Assembly (NCBI RefSeq): GCF_030817175.1
Contig: NZ_JAUSYY010000001.1
Location: forward strand, 1,860,001 to 1,924,000
Source of the DNA: Agromyces ramosus
GTDB lineage: Bacteria; Actinomycetota; Actinomycetes; Actinomycetales; Microbacteriaceae
Direction of reading: 5' to 3'
Length of the DNA stretch: 64,000 nt
Position 1 is the stretch's first letter; the number at the start of each line of letters is the position of its first letter. Positions 1 through 8,381 of this stretch are shown here, one piece after another. A program made the translations under genes and the position numbers. A model generated the notes under the pieces. That model ran no database searches and was not told the DNA's origin. It saw only the letters and a program-made list of their open reading frames with translations.

Positions 1-1291
1 CCGGCAACGAGCCGGCCGCCTGCACGACGACATCGCGGGGGGCGCTCGCCGCCTGCACGGCCCCGATGATCTCCGACTGCGCGGGGCGGTCGCGCCCAGA
101 CGGCAGGAACGCGGCATCGACGACGGCGTTCCACGACCGTCGCTCCGACGCGACCCGGTCGACGTGCTCCCGTGAAACGCGGTGTCCGGCGAGCTCGGCC
201 TCGAGTGCCTCCAATGCGGTGCGCGCGTCGGCCACCACCGGCACGGGCGTCCCGTGCTTGTGCGCATCGATGGCGGCGACGTTGATGTTCACGAATGCGA
301 CATCGGGATGCTGGAACGCACTGCGGCTCGCGGTCGTGAAGTCGCTGTAGCGCGTACCGATGCCGATCACGACGTCGGCCTCCGCCGCGAGCCGATTCGC
401 GGCGGTGGAGCCAGTGGCACCGACCCCGCCGAGCGAGGCTGGATGGTCCCAGGGGATCGATCCGCCGCCCGCCTGCGTCGTGGCGACCGGGATGCCGGTG
501 GCGTCGGCGAAACGGCGCAGCGCCTCCTCGGCCCCCGAATAGATCACGCCGCCGCCGGCGATGATGACCGGCGCCCGTGCACCGCGAATGGCGGCCACAG
601 CGCGGGCGAGCGGGCCGGGTTCGGGGAGCGGGCGGCGCACGTGCCACTCGCGATCGGCGAGGAATGCGAGCGGCACGTCGAGTGCCTCGGCCTGCACGTC
701 TTCGGGGAGGGCGATGGTCACCGCCCCCGTCTCGACCGGATCCGTGAGCACGCGCATGGCGGACAAGGCGATGGAGAAGAACTGCTCCGGCCGCTCGACG
801 CGTGCGAAGAACCGGGACAACGGGCGGAACGCGTCGGTGACCTGCAAGCTCGGGTCGTGCGGCAGCTCGAGTTGCTGCAGCACCGGGTCGGCGACGCGGG
901 TCGCGAAGGTGTCGCTCGGCAGGAGCAGGGCCGGCAGTCGGTTGCTCGTCGCGAGCGCGGCTCCCGTGAGCATGTTCGCCGCCCCCGGACCGACCGACGC
1001 GGCGCTCGCGAAGGTCGCGCGGCGCCGGCGCATGCGGGCGAAGCCGACCGACTGGTGCACCATCGCCTGCTCATTGCGAGCCTGGTAGTAGGGCATGCGC
1101 TCAGGGTCGTCCGCGTTCGATTCCATGAGCGCCTGCCCGAGTCCCGCGACATTGCCGTGGCCGAAGATGCCGAACACCCCGGGGATCGTGCGCTCCCGGA
1201 CCTCACCGTCGACGGTCCATTGGCAGGCGAGGAACTCGACGAGGGCCTGGCCGACGGTCATGCGCTTCGTTGCTTCGGTGCTCGAGGTCAC
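1..1291 (-). CDS. iolD: IolD, 3D-(3,5/4)-trihydroxycyclohexane-1,2-dione hydrolase (3' end off window)
   Basis: ThDP-dependent ring-opening enzyme of myo-inositol catabolism, making 5-deoxy-glucuronate from trihydroxycyclohexanedione in the cytoplasm. The 430 visible residues cover the N-terminal ThDP-binding domain, with the conserved Glu in RNEQAMVHQSVGFARM near residue 74 and VGPGAANMLTGAA, and most of the central domain. The C-terminal domain lies beyond position 1. The GTG start at 1291 overlaps the iolB stop by four bases (GTGA) and has AAAGGA eight bases upstream, so the gene is translationally coupled to iolB. It is the last visible gene of the operon; iolE, iolG or iolA would be expected to the left (inference). 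Confidence 0.93.
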   Translation of the reverse strand, partial: MTSSTEATKRMTVGQALVEFLACQWTVDGEVRERTIPGVFGIFGHGNVAGLGQALMESNADDPERMPYYQARNEQAMVHQSVGFARMRRRRATFASAASVGPGAANMLTGAALATSNRLPALLLPSDTFATRVADPVLQQLELPHDPSLQVTDAFRPLSRFFARVERPEQFFSIALSAMRVLTDPVETGAVTIALPEDVQAEALDVPLAFLADREWHVRRPLPEPGPLARAVAAIRGARAPVIIAGGGVIYSGAEEALRRFADATGIPVATTQAGGGSIPWDHPASLGGVGATGSTAANRLAAEADVVIGIGTRYSDFTTASRSAFQHPDVAFVNINVAAIDAHKHGTPVPVVADARTALEALEAELAGHRVSREHVDRVASERRSWNAVVDAAFLPSGRDRPAQSEIIGAVQAASAPRDVVVQAAGSLP

Positions 1292-2241
1292 GGTCGAGGT
1301 CCTTTCGTGTCGCCGGTGTACGGGAGGCGGGGGTCGACTGGTTCGGTCTCCCACGACGATCGCACCCAGGCGTGCCCCGGCTCGTCGGTGATGTGCCACA
1401 CGCGTTCGCCCGGGCCCGCCATCACGTTGAGGTAGTACAGGTCGTTGCCCGGCGGCGCGACCGCGGGTCCGTGGTAGCCGCCCGGGATGAGCGCGACGTC
1501 GCCGCTCTGCACTCGTTCATCGAGGTCGATCTCGCTGACGGCCGACGATGAGGCGCTGAAGAGAGCGTAGGGCGACGACGCACTCGCCTCCCCCTCCGCC
1601 TCTGCGGCTGTGGGTTCCGCCACCTCGAAGTAGTAGATCTCCTCGAGCCGTGACTCCTCGCCCGCGCGCTCCTCGTCGTGCTTGTGCGGCGGATACGACG
1701 ACCAGTTGCCCGCGGGGGTGATCACCTCGCACACGATCAAGCGCTCGGCGTCGAGCACCGCGGGGGTGCCGAGGTCGTGCACCTGCCGGCTCGCACGCCC
1801 ACGCCCGCGAAGCTCGACAGGCGCCTCGTCTCGTCGGATGCGCCGAAGTGGATGCCGCGTGGTCGCCGGCGCCTCGGCCACGGCGATGCGCCCCGTGCCG
1901 GTGAGGGTCGCGCTCGTTCCCGGCGGGAGGAAGAGCGTGTCGGTGGGGCCGTCGAACACGGAGGCCCGCCCCTCGAGCTCGAGCACCTGCGGCGTGCCGC
2001 CTTCCTCGCGCACGTGCACGAGGCATCCACCGGTCAACGGCACGATGAGCCGTTCGACCGCGCCCGCCGGCAGCCGGAGCTCGCGCCCACCGAGTTCGGC
2101 GACGCGGAGGCCCGTGTACCGCCAGCCCCGGATCGAGGCGTCGACCACGACGTTCCAGCCGTCGCGGGAGAGGCTCGCCCGGGGGTGGAACCAGGGATCG
2201 GCGCCCGGATCGTTCCGGCTCGTGGTCGGGCGTTCGGTCAC
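1288..2241 (-). CDS. iolB: IolB, 5-deoxy-glucuronate isomerase
   Basis: Converts 5-deoxy-glucuronate to 2-deoxy-5-keto-gluconate, the substrate of IolC. The 317-residue product has the bicupin signature of the family: NWSSYPPHKHDE, then LEEIYYFEV, then a C-terminal GGYHGPAVAPPGNDLYYLNVMAG, carrying the metal-binding His and Glu residues. I chose the GTG at 2241 because AAGGGA lies seven bases before it. An ATG at 2283 is possible but has no ribosome-binding site. A Ser/Ala/Glu-rich stretch in the middle (TAAEAEGEASASSPY) is longer than in most relatives. The gene sits 31 bases after the aldolase gene and overlaps iolD. Confidence 0.93.
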   Translation of the reverse strand: MTERPTTSRNDPGADPWFHPRASLSRDGWNVVVDASIRGWRYTGLRVAELGGRELRLPAGAVERLIVPLTGGCLVHVREEGGTPQVLELEGRASVFDGPTDTLFLPPGTSATLTGTGRIAVAEAPATTRHPLRRIRRDEAPVELRGRGRASRQVHDLGTPAVLDAERLIVCEVITPAGNWSSYPPHKHDEERAGEESRLEEIYYFEVAEPTAAEAEGEASASSPYALFSASSSAVSEIDLDERVQSGDVALIPGGYHGPAVAPPGNDLYYLNVMAGPGERVWHITDEPGHAWVRSSWETEPVDPRLPYTGDTKGPRP

Positions 2242-2272
2242 GGATGTCCCTTCGACTCGTCGCTGCCGCGAA

Positions 2273-3181
2273 TCACTGCTCATGAACGAGGGCGGAGGCG
2301 GTGTCGACGGCGCGCTGCACGTTGCCGTCAGGAGGATAGATGAGCGCGCGCCCGACGACGAGACCGCGTACGCCGGGGAGCGTGAGCGCATGCTGCCAAC
2401 TGGCGTACATCGCGTCGGAGTCGTCGGACCGTTCGCCGCCGAGGAGCAGCGTCGGCAGGGTCGTCGCCTCCATGACGCGTTCCATTCCGTCGACGACCGG
2501 CAGCTTCATCCAGGTGTACGCCGAGGTCGTGCCCAGACCGGAGGCGATCGCGACCGCGGTGATGACGGCATCGGCGGTGAGGTCATTGACGATGGCGCCG
2601 CCCCGATGCGAGCTCATGAACGGCTCGATCATGATCGGCACTCCGGCGGCGGCGGCGGCACTGACGGCGGCGGCGCAGGCCTCGATGGTCGCCGCCGATC
2701 TCGGGTCCTGCAGATTGATGCGCAACAGGGCCTTCGCGAAGTCGAGGCGGTCGCGCACGATGCCGTCGATGTCGTAACTCGTGAAGCGGTCGTCCATCTC
2801 GAAACTGGATCCCCGCAGCCCGCCGCGGTTCATCGAGCCGACGACGACCTTGTCGTCGAGCGCGCCGAGGAGCGCGAGATCGTCGATGATGTCGGGTGTC
2901 GCGAGCACGCCGTCGACGCCCGGGCGGCTGAGGGCGAGGGCGAGCCGATCGAGCAGTTCGTATCGGTGGGCCATCGCCATGGGCTCGTCGCCCACGCCGA
3001 GCGCGCCTCGCGCCGGATGGTCGGCGGCGATGATGAACAGCCGGCCGTTCTCGCCCAGCAGCGGCCGTCTCGTGCGGGCGGCGAGCGCGCCGGCGATGGC
3101 GCCGGGGTCATGGGCGCGCCGATCGCGTATGGCGGCGAAGCCATCGGCGTCGATGAATCGTCCGTTCGTCTCAGGATGCAC
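2273..3181 (-). CDS. Cgl0159-family (beta/alpha)8 aldolase of inositol catabolism
   Basis: A class I aldolase-like TIM-barrel protein of 302 residues, of the family I know as Cgl0159, which follows iolC in Corynebacterium glutamicum. It probably cleaves 2-deoxy-5-keto-gluconate 6-phosphate, the job of IolJ elsewhere; this is inferred from position and fold. Visible segments are LFIIAADHPARGALG, the strand-loop MIEPFMSSHRGG and the C-terminal phosphate-binding-like GVRGLVVGRALIYP. The start is GTG 3181: GAAGGAG ends six bases before it, and it overlaps the iolC stop by 11 bases. An upstream GTG at 3199 has no comparable ribosome-binding site. Confidence 0.85.
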   Translation of the reverse strand: MHPETNGRFIDADGFAAIRDRRAHDPGAIAGALAARTRRPLLGENGRLFIIAADHPARGALGVGDEPMAMAHRYELLDRLALALSRPGVDGVLATPDIIDDLALLGALDDKVVVGSMNRGGLRGSSFEMDDRFTSYDIDGIVRDRLDFAKALLRINLQDPRSAATIEACAAAVSAAAAAGVPIMIEPFMSSHRGGAIVNDLTADAVITAVAIASGLGTTSAYTWMKLPVVDGMERVMEATTLPTLLLGGERSDDSDAMYASWQHALTLPGVRGLVVGRALIYPPDGNVQRAVDTASALVHEQ

Positions 3182-4190
3182 CGGCGGCTCCTTCGTCACG
3201 CGCGCGCTCCGCTTCGGCGGCGAGCTCGGGTTCCGCGCTGCCGCGGCCGAGCTGCTCGACCTCTGCGGTCGTCGGCATCGCGGTCGAGCATTCCCGACGC
3301 GAGGCCACGATCGCGCCGGCGACGTTCGCGAAGGCGATCGTGCGCTCGAGGGTCCATCCGGCGAGCAGGCCGTGACAGAGGGCACCGCCGAATCCGTCGC
3401 CGGCACCGAGGCCGTTGACCACCTGTACGGGGAAGCTGGGCGATTCGATCGTCTCGTCGCGCGTCTTCGCAAGCACGCCGTGCGGCCCGCGCTTGACGAC
3501 CGCGAGCTCGAGCCCACGGTCGAGCAGCGCGTCGGCTGCGCGATGCGGATCGCGCTCGCCGACGGCGACCTCGCACTCGTCGATGTTGCCGACGGCTATG
3601 GTCACCCCCTCGAGCGCCGTGGCGATCTCGTCGCGCGCCGCAGCGGCGGAGTCCCAGAACATCGGACGGTAGTCGAGGTCGAGCACTGTATGGCCCCGTC
3701 GGCCGCGTGCCGCCCAGGCTGCGTGATGGGCGGCACGGCTCGGCTCCTCGCTGAGCCCGGTCGTCGTCGACCAGTAGATGGCTGCAGAACGGATGTCGTC
3801 GAGCGGCAGTTCCGCAGGGGAGATCTCGAGGTCCGGTGCCTTCGGCTCGCGGTAGAAGGTCAGCGGGAAGTCGTCGGGCGGGAAGATCTCGCAGAACGTC
3901 AGCGGCGTCAGCAACTCGGGCACCACTTCGACGAAGCGCGGGTCGACGCCGAATCCCATGAGCTGCCGCCGGATGTATCGCCCGAACGCATCGTCGCCGG
4001 TGCGGGTGATCACGGCGCTGCGTCGCCCGTGACGTGCCGCGGCGATCGCGACGTTCGTCGGGCTCCCGCCGACCGACTTGCCGAACAGCTCGGCCTCGTC
4101 GAGGTGGACGCCGTTGCGCGTCGGATAGAGGTCGATGCCGACGCGACCGATCGTGATGAGGTCGAAGGGCGGTGCTGTCGATGTGGTCAT
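3171..4190 (-). CDS. iolC: IolC, 5-dehydro-2-deoxygluconokinase
   Basis: PfkB/ribokinase-family kinase of 339 residues that phosphorylates 2-deoxy-5-keto-gluconate. The N-terminal substrate-binding signature GGSPTNVAIAAARHG is at residues 41-55. The anion-hole and catalytic-base motif GLGAGDGFGGA is at 260-270, with catalytic Asp265. It is the first gene of the operon: ATG 4190 follows 109 non-coding bases, and the order iolC-aldolase-iolB-iolD has overlapping or very short joints. The C-terminal tail is Glu/Ala-rich and probably disordered. No inositol regulator gene (IolR) lies in the window. Confidence 0.93.
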   Translation of the reverse strand: MTTSTAPPFDLITIGRVGIDLYPTRNGVHLDEAELFGKSVGGSPTNVAIAAARHGRRSAVITRTGDDAFGRYIRRQLMGFGVDPRFVEVVPELLTPLTFCEIFPPDDFPLTFYREPKAPDLEISPAELPLDDIRSAAIYWSTTTGLSEEPSRAAHHAAWAARGRRGHTVLDLDYRPMFWDSAAAARDEIATALEGVTIAVGNIDECEVAVGERDPHRAADALLDRGLELAVVKRGPHGVLAKTRDETIESPSFPVQVVNGLGAGDGFGGALCHGLLAGWTLERTIAFANVAGAIVASRRECSTAMPTTAEVEQLGRGSAEPELAAEAERARDEGAAGAS

Positions 4191-4299
4191 ACTGCGTCGT
4201 ACAACTTTCTGCCGGTGCCGCGAACGGTACAAGCAGTCTACACAGAATGTCCTTACAAAGTGCGCTGATCACATCGCCCGCGCCGGTAGCGTGGAGCGC
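4191..4299. promoter_or_regulatory. Divergent control region between iolC and the DUF1349 gene
   Basis: This 109-base spacer is less GC-rich than its surroundings. It holds three direct TACAA pentamers at 4200-4204, 4228-4232 and 4254-4258, spaced 28 and 26 bases. On the minus strand they read TTGTA, facing iolC. Regular spacing suggests a regulator binding on one face of the helix. I could not settle on a single -35/-10 pair. Confidence 0.4.
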
Positions 4300-4908
4300 A
4301 TGGAACGACAGCGCATCGACTGGGCAGCAGGGGTATGGACGCGGGAGCCCGCCACCACTCGTCTCGGCGACGACCTGGTGGCCGGGGCATCCGAGGGCAG
4401 TGACTTCTGGCGAACCACCCACTACGGGTTCATCCACGACGACGGCCATGCCCTGCTGGCCGAGTGGCCGACGGATGCCGCGGTCGAGGTGACCTTCGAC
4501 GCGTCGAGCCTCACCGCGCTCTACGACCAGGCCGGCATCATGCTCTGGGCCGGACCCGAGCGGTGGATCAAGACGGGGCTGGAGCTCTCCGACGGCGTGC
4601 TGCACCTCGGTGCGGTCGTCACGAACGGCGTCTCCGACTGGTCGCTCGCGCCGGTGCCGGAGTGGGCCGGACAGCTCGTCACCGTGCGCGCGAGCCGCGG
4701 CGGGGTGGCGGGCGACTCGGTCGTGCTGCGGGCCCGCACCGCGACGAGCGGATGGCGCACGCTTCGCGTCGCCCCGTTCACGGCCGGCGAGGCATCGGCG
4801 GGACCGTTGATCTGCGCACCCATGCGCGGCGACCTGGAAGTGCGGTTCACCCGCTGGGAGCTGACGCCCGCCGACGTCGACCTGCACGAGGACCCGCCGC
4901 TCGCCTGA
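4300..4908 (+). CDS. DUF1349 domain protein (concanavalin-like fold)
   Basis: Cytoplasmic protein of 202 residues without signal peptide or membrane segment. It matches the DUF1349 pattern, a beta-sandwich related to regulation-of-enolase and lectin-like folds. Typical parts are DFWRTTHYGFIHDDGHAL, then AGIMLWAGPERWIKTGLELSDG, then LGAVVTNGVSDWS, then GPLICAPMRGDLEVRFTRWEL. A sugar-related or binding role is only a guess. ATG 4300 has a weak GGAG just upstream. The gene diverges from iolC and converges on the LuxR regulator, with 29 bases between their stops. Confidence 0.8.
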   Translation: MERQRIDWAAGVWTREPATTRLGDDLVAGASEGSDFWRTTHYGFIHDDGHALLAEWPTDAAVEVTFDASSLTALYDQAGIMLWAGPERWIKTGLELSDGVLHLGAVVTNGVSDWSLAPVPEWAGQLVTVRASRGGVAGDSVVLRARTATSGWRTLRVAPFTAGEASAGPLICAPMRGDLEVRFTRWELTPADVDLHEDPPLA

Positions 4909-4937
4909 GGCTCCGAGCAGCCTCGACCGCGAGCTGC

Positions 4938-7541
4938 TCAGCTCGCCGGCCCGGTCCCGTCGGTTTCCGGATCCGGCGGCAGCAGGTGACGCGCGGTCGC
5001 GATCGCGACCGCCTGCTCCCGGTTCGACGCGCCGAGCTTGCGGTACAGGCTCTTGAGCTGGGTCTTCACCGTGTTCGTCGACACCGACAGCTCCGCGGCG
5101 ATGGCAGAGGTGGAGGTCGAGCGCGCAAGCGCTCGTAGCACCACTTGCTCCCGCGGCGTGAGTGCCTGGGCGGCGGCACCATGCCGAATCACCGACACCA
5201 GTGGCCGCGGCGTGCACAATGCGGGGATCGCCTCGGTGAGTCGCTCGAGGTCCGCCGCTGGGATCAGTGTGAGCGGGAGCAACTGGCCCCGGTCGACGAG
5301 CAGCGCGGAGGCACGGTCGACCGCGGGCTTGGAATGGACCTCGCCGACGGTCCGGAGGAGCGCGACCGCCTCGAGTACCGCCGCTTCAGCGCTCACCTGC
5401 GACGACGGTGCCGATCGCCCCGCCTCCCGGGTCAACCGGAGTGCCTCAGCCGCTTGACCGGTGACGAGCGCGAGCCGTGCGCGGTCGACCATCGTGCGCG
5501 CGTCCGCGTCCGCGGCATCCCGGTGCAAGACGTCTCGCGCTGCCTCCACGTTGCCGAGCGCCAGATGGAGGAGCATGCGAACCGTGCTCAGCGCACGCCG
5601 CGCCCTCGGAGCGTGCCCGGAGCGACCGTGTTCGGCCACGGTCGAGTCCAGTCTCACGAGTCCGGTCGCCGCGGCTCCCGCCTGCAGCTCCACCATCGCC
5701 TCGACGCATGCCATGACGAGCCAATGCTCGCTCGTCGCCCGGTGCGGTGCGAAGACCTCCACATGACGCTGCGCCGCCTCCACATCGAGCTCCTCGAGGG
5801 CGATCACCGCCTCGGCGACGCGGTAGAAGGTGCCCTGGTACCCGTCGAGCAGCTCGTCTGGCCAACCGCCGGCGCGAACGAGTTCGACGAATCGACGGGC
5901 TTCGGGGATGTCGCCGTCCAGCGCATGGATGCCGGCGAGCATCGCAAGGCAGCTGAACCCCGCATCGCGCTGGCCGCTCTCCGCCAGCGCGAGCCCCATG
6001 CCCAGGACCTCGAGCGCGAGCGCGAGCTCACCGCCGTAGTAGAAGGTGATCCCGAGTTGCGCGTAGATGCGCGGCAATTGCTCGCGGTACTGCTCGGCCT
6101 CCTCGGTGGAGAGCCGGTCGACGGCCTCGAGCGCTCGCTGGGCCGGAGGGATGGCGCGCGTGTGGAATCCCAGCACGCGCAGGGCAGAACTCTCGGCGGC
6201 GCAGAGGAACACGCGGTCGCTCTGGGATATCTCGCCATTCGTCGACTTCGTGGCAGCGGCGGCGATCGCGAACAACTGCAGCCCGCGCACCCGTCGAACC
6301 CCCACTGCGTTGTAGCAGATCGCGAGCAACATGACGAGCAGTGGGTACGGGCGGAGCCGGCCGAGCGGCACCGAGCCGAGGATCTCGCGGACGCGCTCCC
6401 CGTGCTGCCTCAGCAGGGTGAACCAGCTGGACTTCACGACGTGGCTCGCGAGCATCAGGTCGCCGGTGACGACGGCGGATTCGAGCGCCGCGACCGGCAT
6501 GCCGTTCTGCAGGCGCCAGTCTGCGACCGCGCGGTTCAGGCGGGGCAGTTCCTCGGGAAAGCGGCGGTGGAGCTCTCGTCGCAGCAGCTCTCGCGCGAGG
6601 GGGATGAACGTGAACACGCGGCTGCCCTCTTCGGACCAGCTGCCGAAACCGTAGTGGGCGGCAGCATCGAGGATGCCCCGCGCTTCGGCGCCTGGTGCGA
6701 GGTCTCGAGCCAGCTCCACGGTCAGCTCATCGGCGAGGCTCATTCGTGCCAGTGCATCGATGCTGCGCGGGTCGTATTCGGCCGCCTCGATTCGCACGCG
6801 CATGAATGCCTCCATGGCATCCGTCGCGACGGCCAGGAGGTCCGAGCGCGCAATGCCGGTGTTCGCGCGCGCCAGGGCGTGAGCGACGAGGGGAAGTCCG
6901 CCGGACAGCCGATGCACCTCTCTCGCCGTCGCCGGGTCGACCTGCAGCGCCGCTCCGAGCTCCTCCTCAGTGAACATGAGATCGATCGATGAGACCGTGA
7001 CCCGGTCGACCAGGAATGCGAGGCCGGGCTCGTCGAGCCGGGTGGCCTCGTTCGCGGCGGCGATGACCCGAAGCGAGGGATGTCCGACCAGCACGTCGAC
7101 GATGCCCCTGAGCGTCGAGTCATCCGCTCCGGCTGCCTTGTCGACGATGATCACGAGGGATTCGTCGATGGTCGAGAGCACGCCGGTCAATGTCTGCCAC
7201 GGCTCACCGCCCGGCTGCGCCCCGTCGATCGCCGCCCGCGCCCGGTCGTCCGAGAGAAGCCCGCTCCGGGCGAGCCGCTGGAGCACCACCACGGTGAATC
7301 CCTCGGGCGACGACGCCTGCCGATCGATGTCGACCCAGATCACGTGCCGATCCGCATGATCGGCCCATTGTCTGAGCAACACGGTCTTCCCCGAACCGCC
7401 GATGCCGCGAACGACGGTCAGCGGTGCACCCGAATCGAGCAGGGAATACAGCCGGGGCCGTTCGAGCAACCCCGACGGAATGCGCGGAGCACCCGCGATC
7501 GTCGTCGACGATTCAGCGTCCCCCTGGCGCGTACTGCGCAT
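4938..7541 (-). CDS. MalT-like LuxR-family ATPase transcriptional regulator
   Basis: STAND-type regulator of 867 residues. The P-loop GIGGSGKT is at 46-53. A Walker-B-like strand (SLVIIVDKAAG) carries only one acidic residue where two are usual. Then follow a winged-helix/helical middle, tetratricopeptide-like helical repeats (about 330-750), and a C-terminal LuxR helix-turn-helix (ALTPREQVVLRALA, then SVSTNTVKTQLKSLYRKLGA). Such proteins sense an inducer with the repeat region and ATP, then activate transcription. No maltose gene is nearby, so target and inducer are unknown. A 16/17-bp direct repeat lies over and just upstream of the start. Confidence 0.9.
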   Translation of the reverse strand: MRSTRQGDAESSTTIAGAPRIPSGLLERPRLYSLLDSGAPLTVVRGIGGSGKTVLLRQWADHADRHVIWVDIDRQASSPEGFTVVVLQRLARSGLLSDDRARAAIDGAQPGGEPWQTLTGVLSTIDESLVIIVDKAAGADDSTLRGIVDVLVGHPSLRVIAAANEATRLDEPGLAFLVDRVTVSSIDLMFTEEELGAALQVDPATAREVHRLSGGLPLVAHALARANTGIARSDLLAVATDAMEAFMRVRIEAAEYDPRSIDALARMSLADELTVELARDLAPGAEARGILDAAAHYGFGSWSEEGSRVFTFIPLARELLRRELHRRFPEELPRLNRAVADWRLQNGMPVAALESAVVTGDLMLASHVVKSSWFTLLRQHGERVREILGSVPLGRLRPYPLLVMLLAICYNAVGVRRVRGLQLFAIAAAATKSTNGEISQSDRVFLCAAESSALRVLGFHTRAIPPAQRALEAVDRLSTEEAEQYREQLPRIYAQLGITFYYGGELALALEVLGMGLALAESGQRDAGFSCLAMLAGIHALDGDIPEARRFVELVRAGGWPDELLDGYQGTFYRVAEAVIALEELDVEAAQRHVEVFAPHRATSEHWLVMACVEAMVELQAGAAATGLVRLDSTVAEHGRSGHAPRARRALSTVRMLLHLALGNVEAARDVLHRDAADADARTMVDRARLALVTGQAAEALRLTREAGRSAPSSQVSAEAAVLEAVALLRTVGEVHSKPAVDRASALLVDRGQLLPLTLIPAADLERLTEAIPALCTPRPLVSVIRHGAAAQALTPREQVVLRALARSTSTSAIAAELSVSTNTVKTQLKSLYRKLGASNREQAVAIATARHLLPPDPETDGTGPAS

Positions 7542-7542
7542 G

Positions 7543-7595
7543 AGTCCCCAAACACCTCAGTACACGGTGCGGGTTGCGCAGTCCCCGACACCTCA
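7543..7595. repeat. Direct repeat upstream of the LuxR regulator start
   Basis: AGTCCCCAAACACCTCA at 7543-7559 recurs as AGTCCCCGACACCTCA at 7580-7595, both next to TGCGCA. The period is about 37 bases. The copy nearest the gene also contains the likely ribosome-binding site (GGGGAC on the minus strand), so the pair may be an autoregulatory site or a small local duplication. Confidence 0.5.
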
Positions 7596-7699
7596 CCGGC
7601 CCAGCATGGCCTCGGTCCCACCCGATTGGGGCCACGCTACCCGAGAACTCCGGCCGAAGCCGTGGTTGTCGCCCGGTTCGACCGAAATGGGGTTCGCGT

Positions 7700-8290
7700 T
7701 CAGTCGACGCGCCGACGCCGCGGGTGCCCCTGAATCCCCGATGTCGTGAGTCGGTGTGCGAGCAGACCGGCGACGAGCACCGCGCCGATCTCACTCACGA
7801 CCCGGGCGAGCAGTGTCAGGGCGACCATCGTGACAGTGAGATGCTCTGGCGAGAACACCGGCAGTGACACAGCGAAGAGGCCGACGCCGGCGAGTGCGGC
7901 AGCCGCGATGCGCGCGACGCGGGGTCGCCACCTTCCGAGCGCCCAGAGACCGGTGTCGAACACCAGTCCGCCGACCGTCAAGGGCACGATGACGAGAAAC
8001 CCGACGACGCTGAACGATCCGGCGATGACCCCGGCGAAGAACCCGGTGAGGCTCGCGGTGCCGAAGGAGCCGAGCATCAGTCGAGCTGTGAAGGGCATGA
8101 TGCTGTGGAACCCTGCAATGAGGGCATAGACGGGGGGTGCGAGCGCTGCGATGCCGGGCGTGATCGGCGACAACGAGATCACCATGAGCGCCTGCACCGC
8201 GCCGAACGCCGCGCAGATGAGCAGTGTGCGAGTGCTCAGCGTTTGCCGGCGGCTGGGCGGCATCGGCTCGGTCGGGACGGTCGGGGGCAC
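7700..8290 (-). CDS. ECF transporter S component (YkoE-like)
   Basis: Integral membrane protein of 196 residues with about five or six hydrophobic helices. The pattern AAFGAVQALMVISLSP, then APPVYALIAGFHSIMPFTARL, then GSFGTASLTGFFAGVIAG, then VGFLVIVPLTVGGLVFD resembles YkoE-type substrate-specificity subunits of energy-coupling-factor vitamin importers, where hydroxymethylpyrimidine or thiamine is the usual ligand. The ligand here is not shown by the sequence. No EcfA or EcfT gene is nearby, so it would have to share an energising module encoded elsewhere. The start is uncertain: GTG 8290 or ATG 8263, neither with a good ribosome-binding site. Confidence 0.75.
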   Translation of the reverse strand: MPPTVPTEPMPPSRRQTLSTRTLLICAAFGAVQALMVISLSPITPGIAALAPPVYALIAGFHSIMPFTARLMLGSFGTASLTGFFAGVIAGSFSVVGFLVIVPLTVGGLVFDTGLWALGRWRPRVARIAAAALAGVGLFAVSLPVFSPEHLTVTMVALTLLARVVSEIGAVLVAGLLAHRLTTSGIQGHPRRRRVD

Positions 8291-8331
8291 GTCGGCAGCC
8301 TAGGCGGTCGAAGCGGCGCGGCCGTGTACGA

Positions 8332-8378
8332 CATCGCCGGGCCCGTGATCCTCCGGGTCTGGAACGGGCCCGGCGATG
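8332..8378 (-). terminator. Terminator hairpin after the giant surface protein
   Basis: A perfect 15-bp stem (8332-8346 with 8364-8378, arm CATCGCCGGGCCCGT) and a 17-base loop begin four bases past the stop codon at 8382. There is no clear T-run, as is common in high-GC actinobacteria. Confidence 0.75.
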
Positions 8379-8381
8379 GCT

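Noticed and set aside
182..1435. Plus-strand open frame over iolD
   Set aside because: Low-complexity product; the minus strand encodes a clear IolD with overlapping operon joints.
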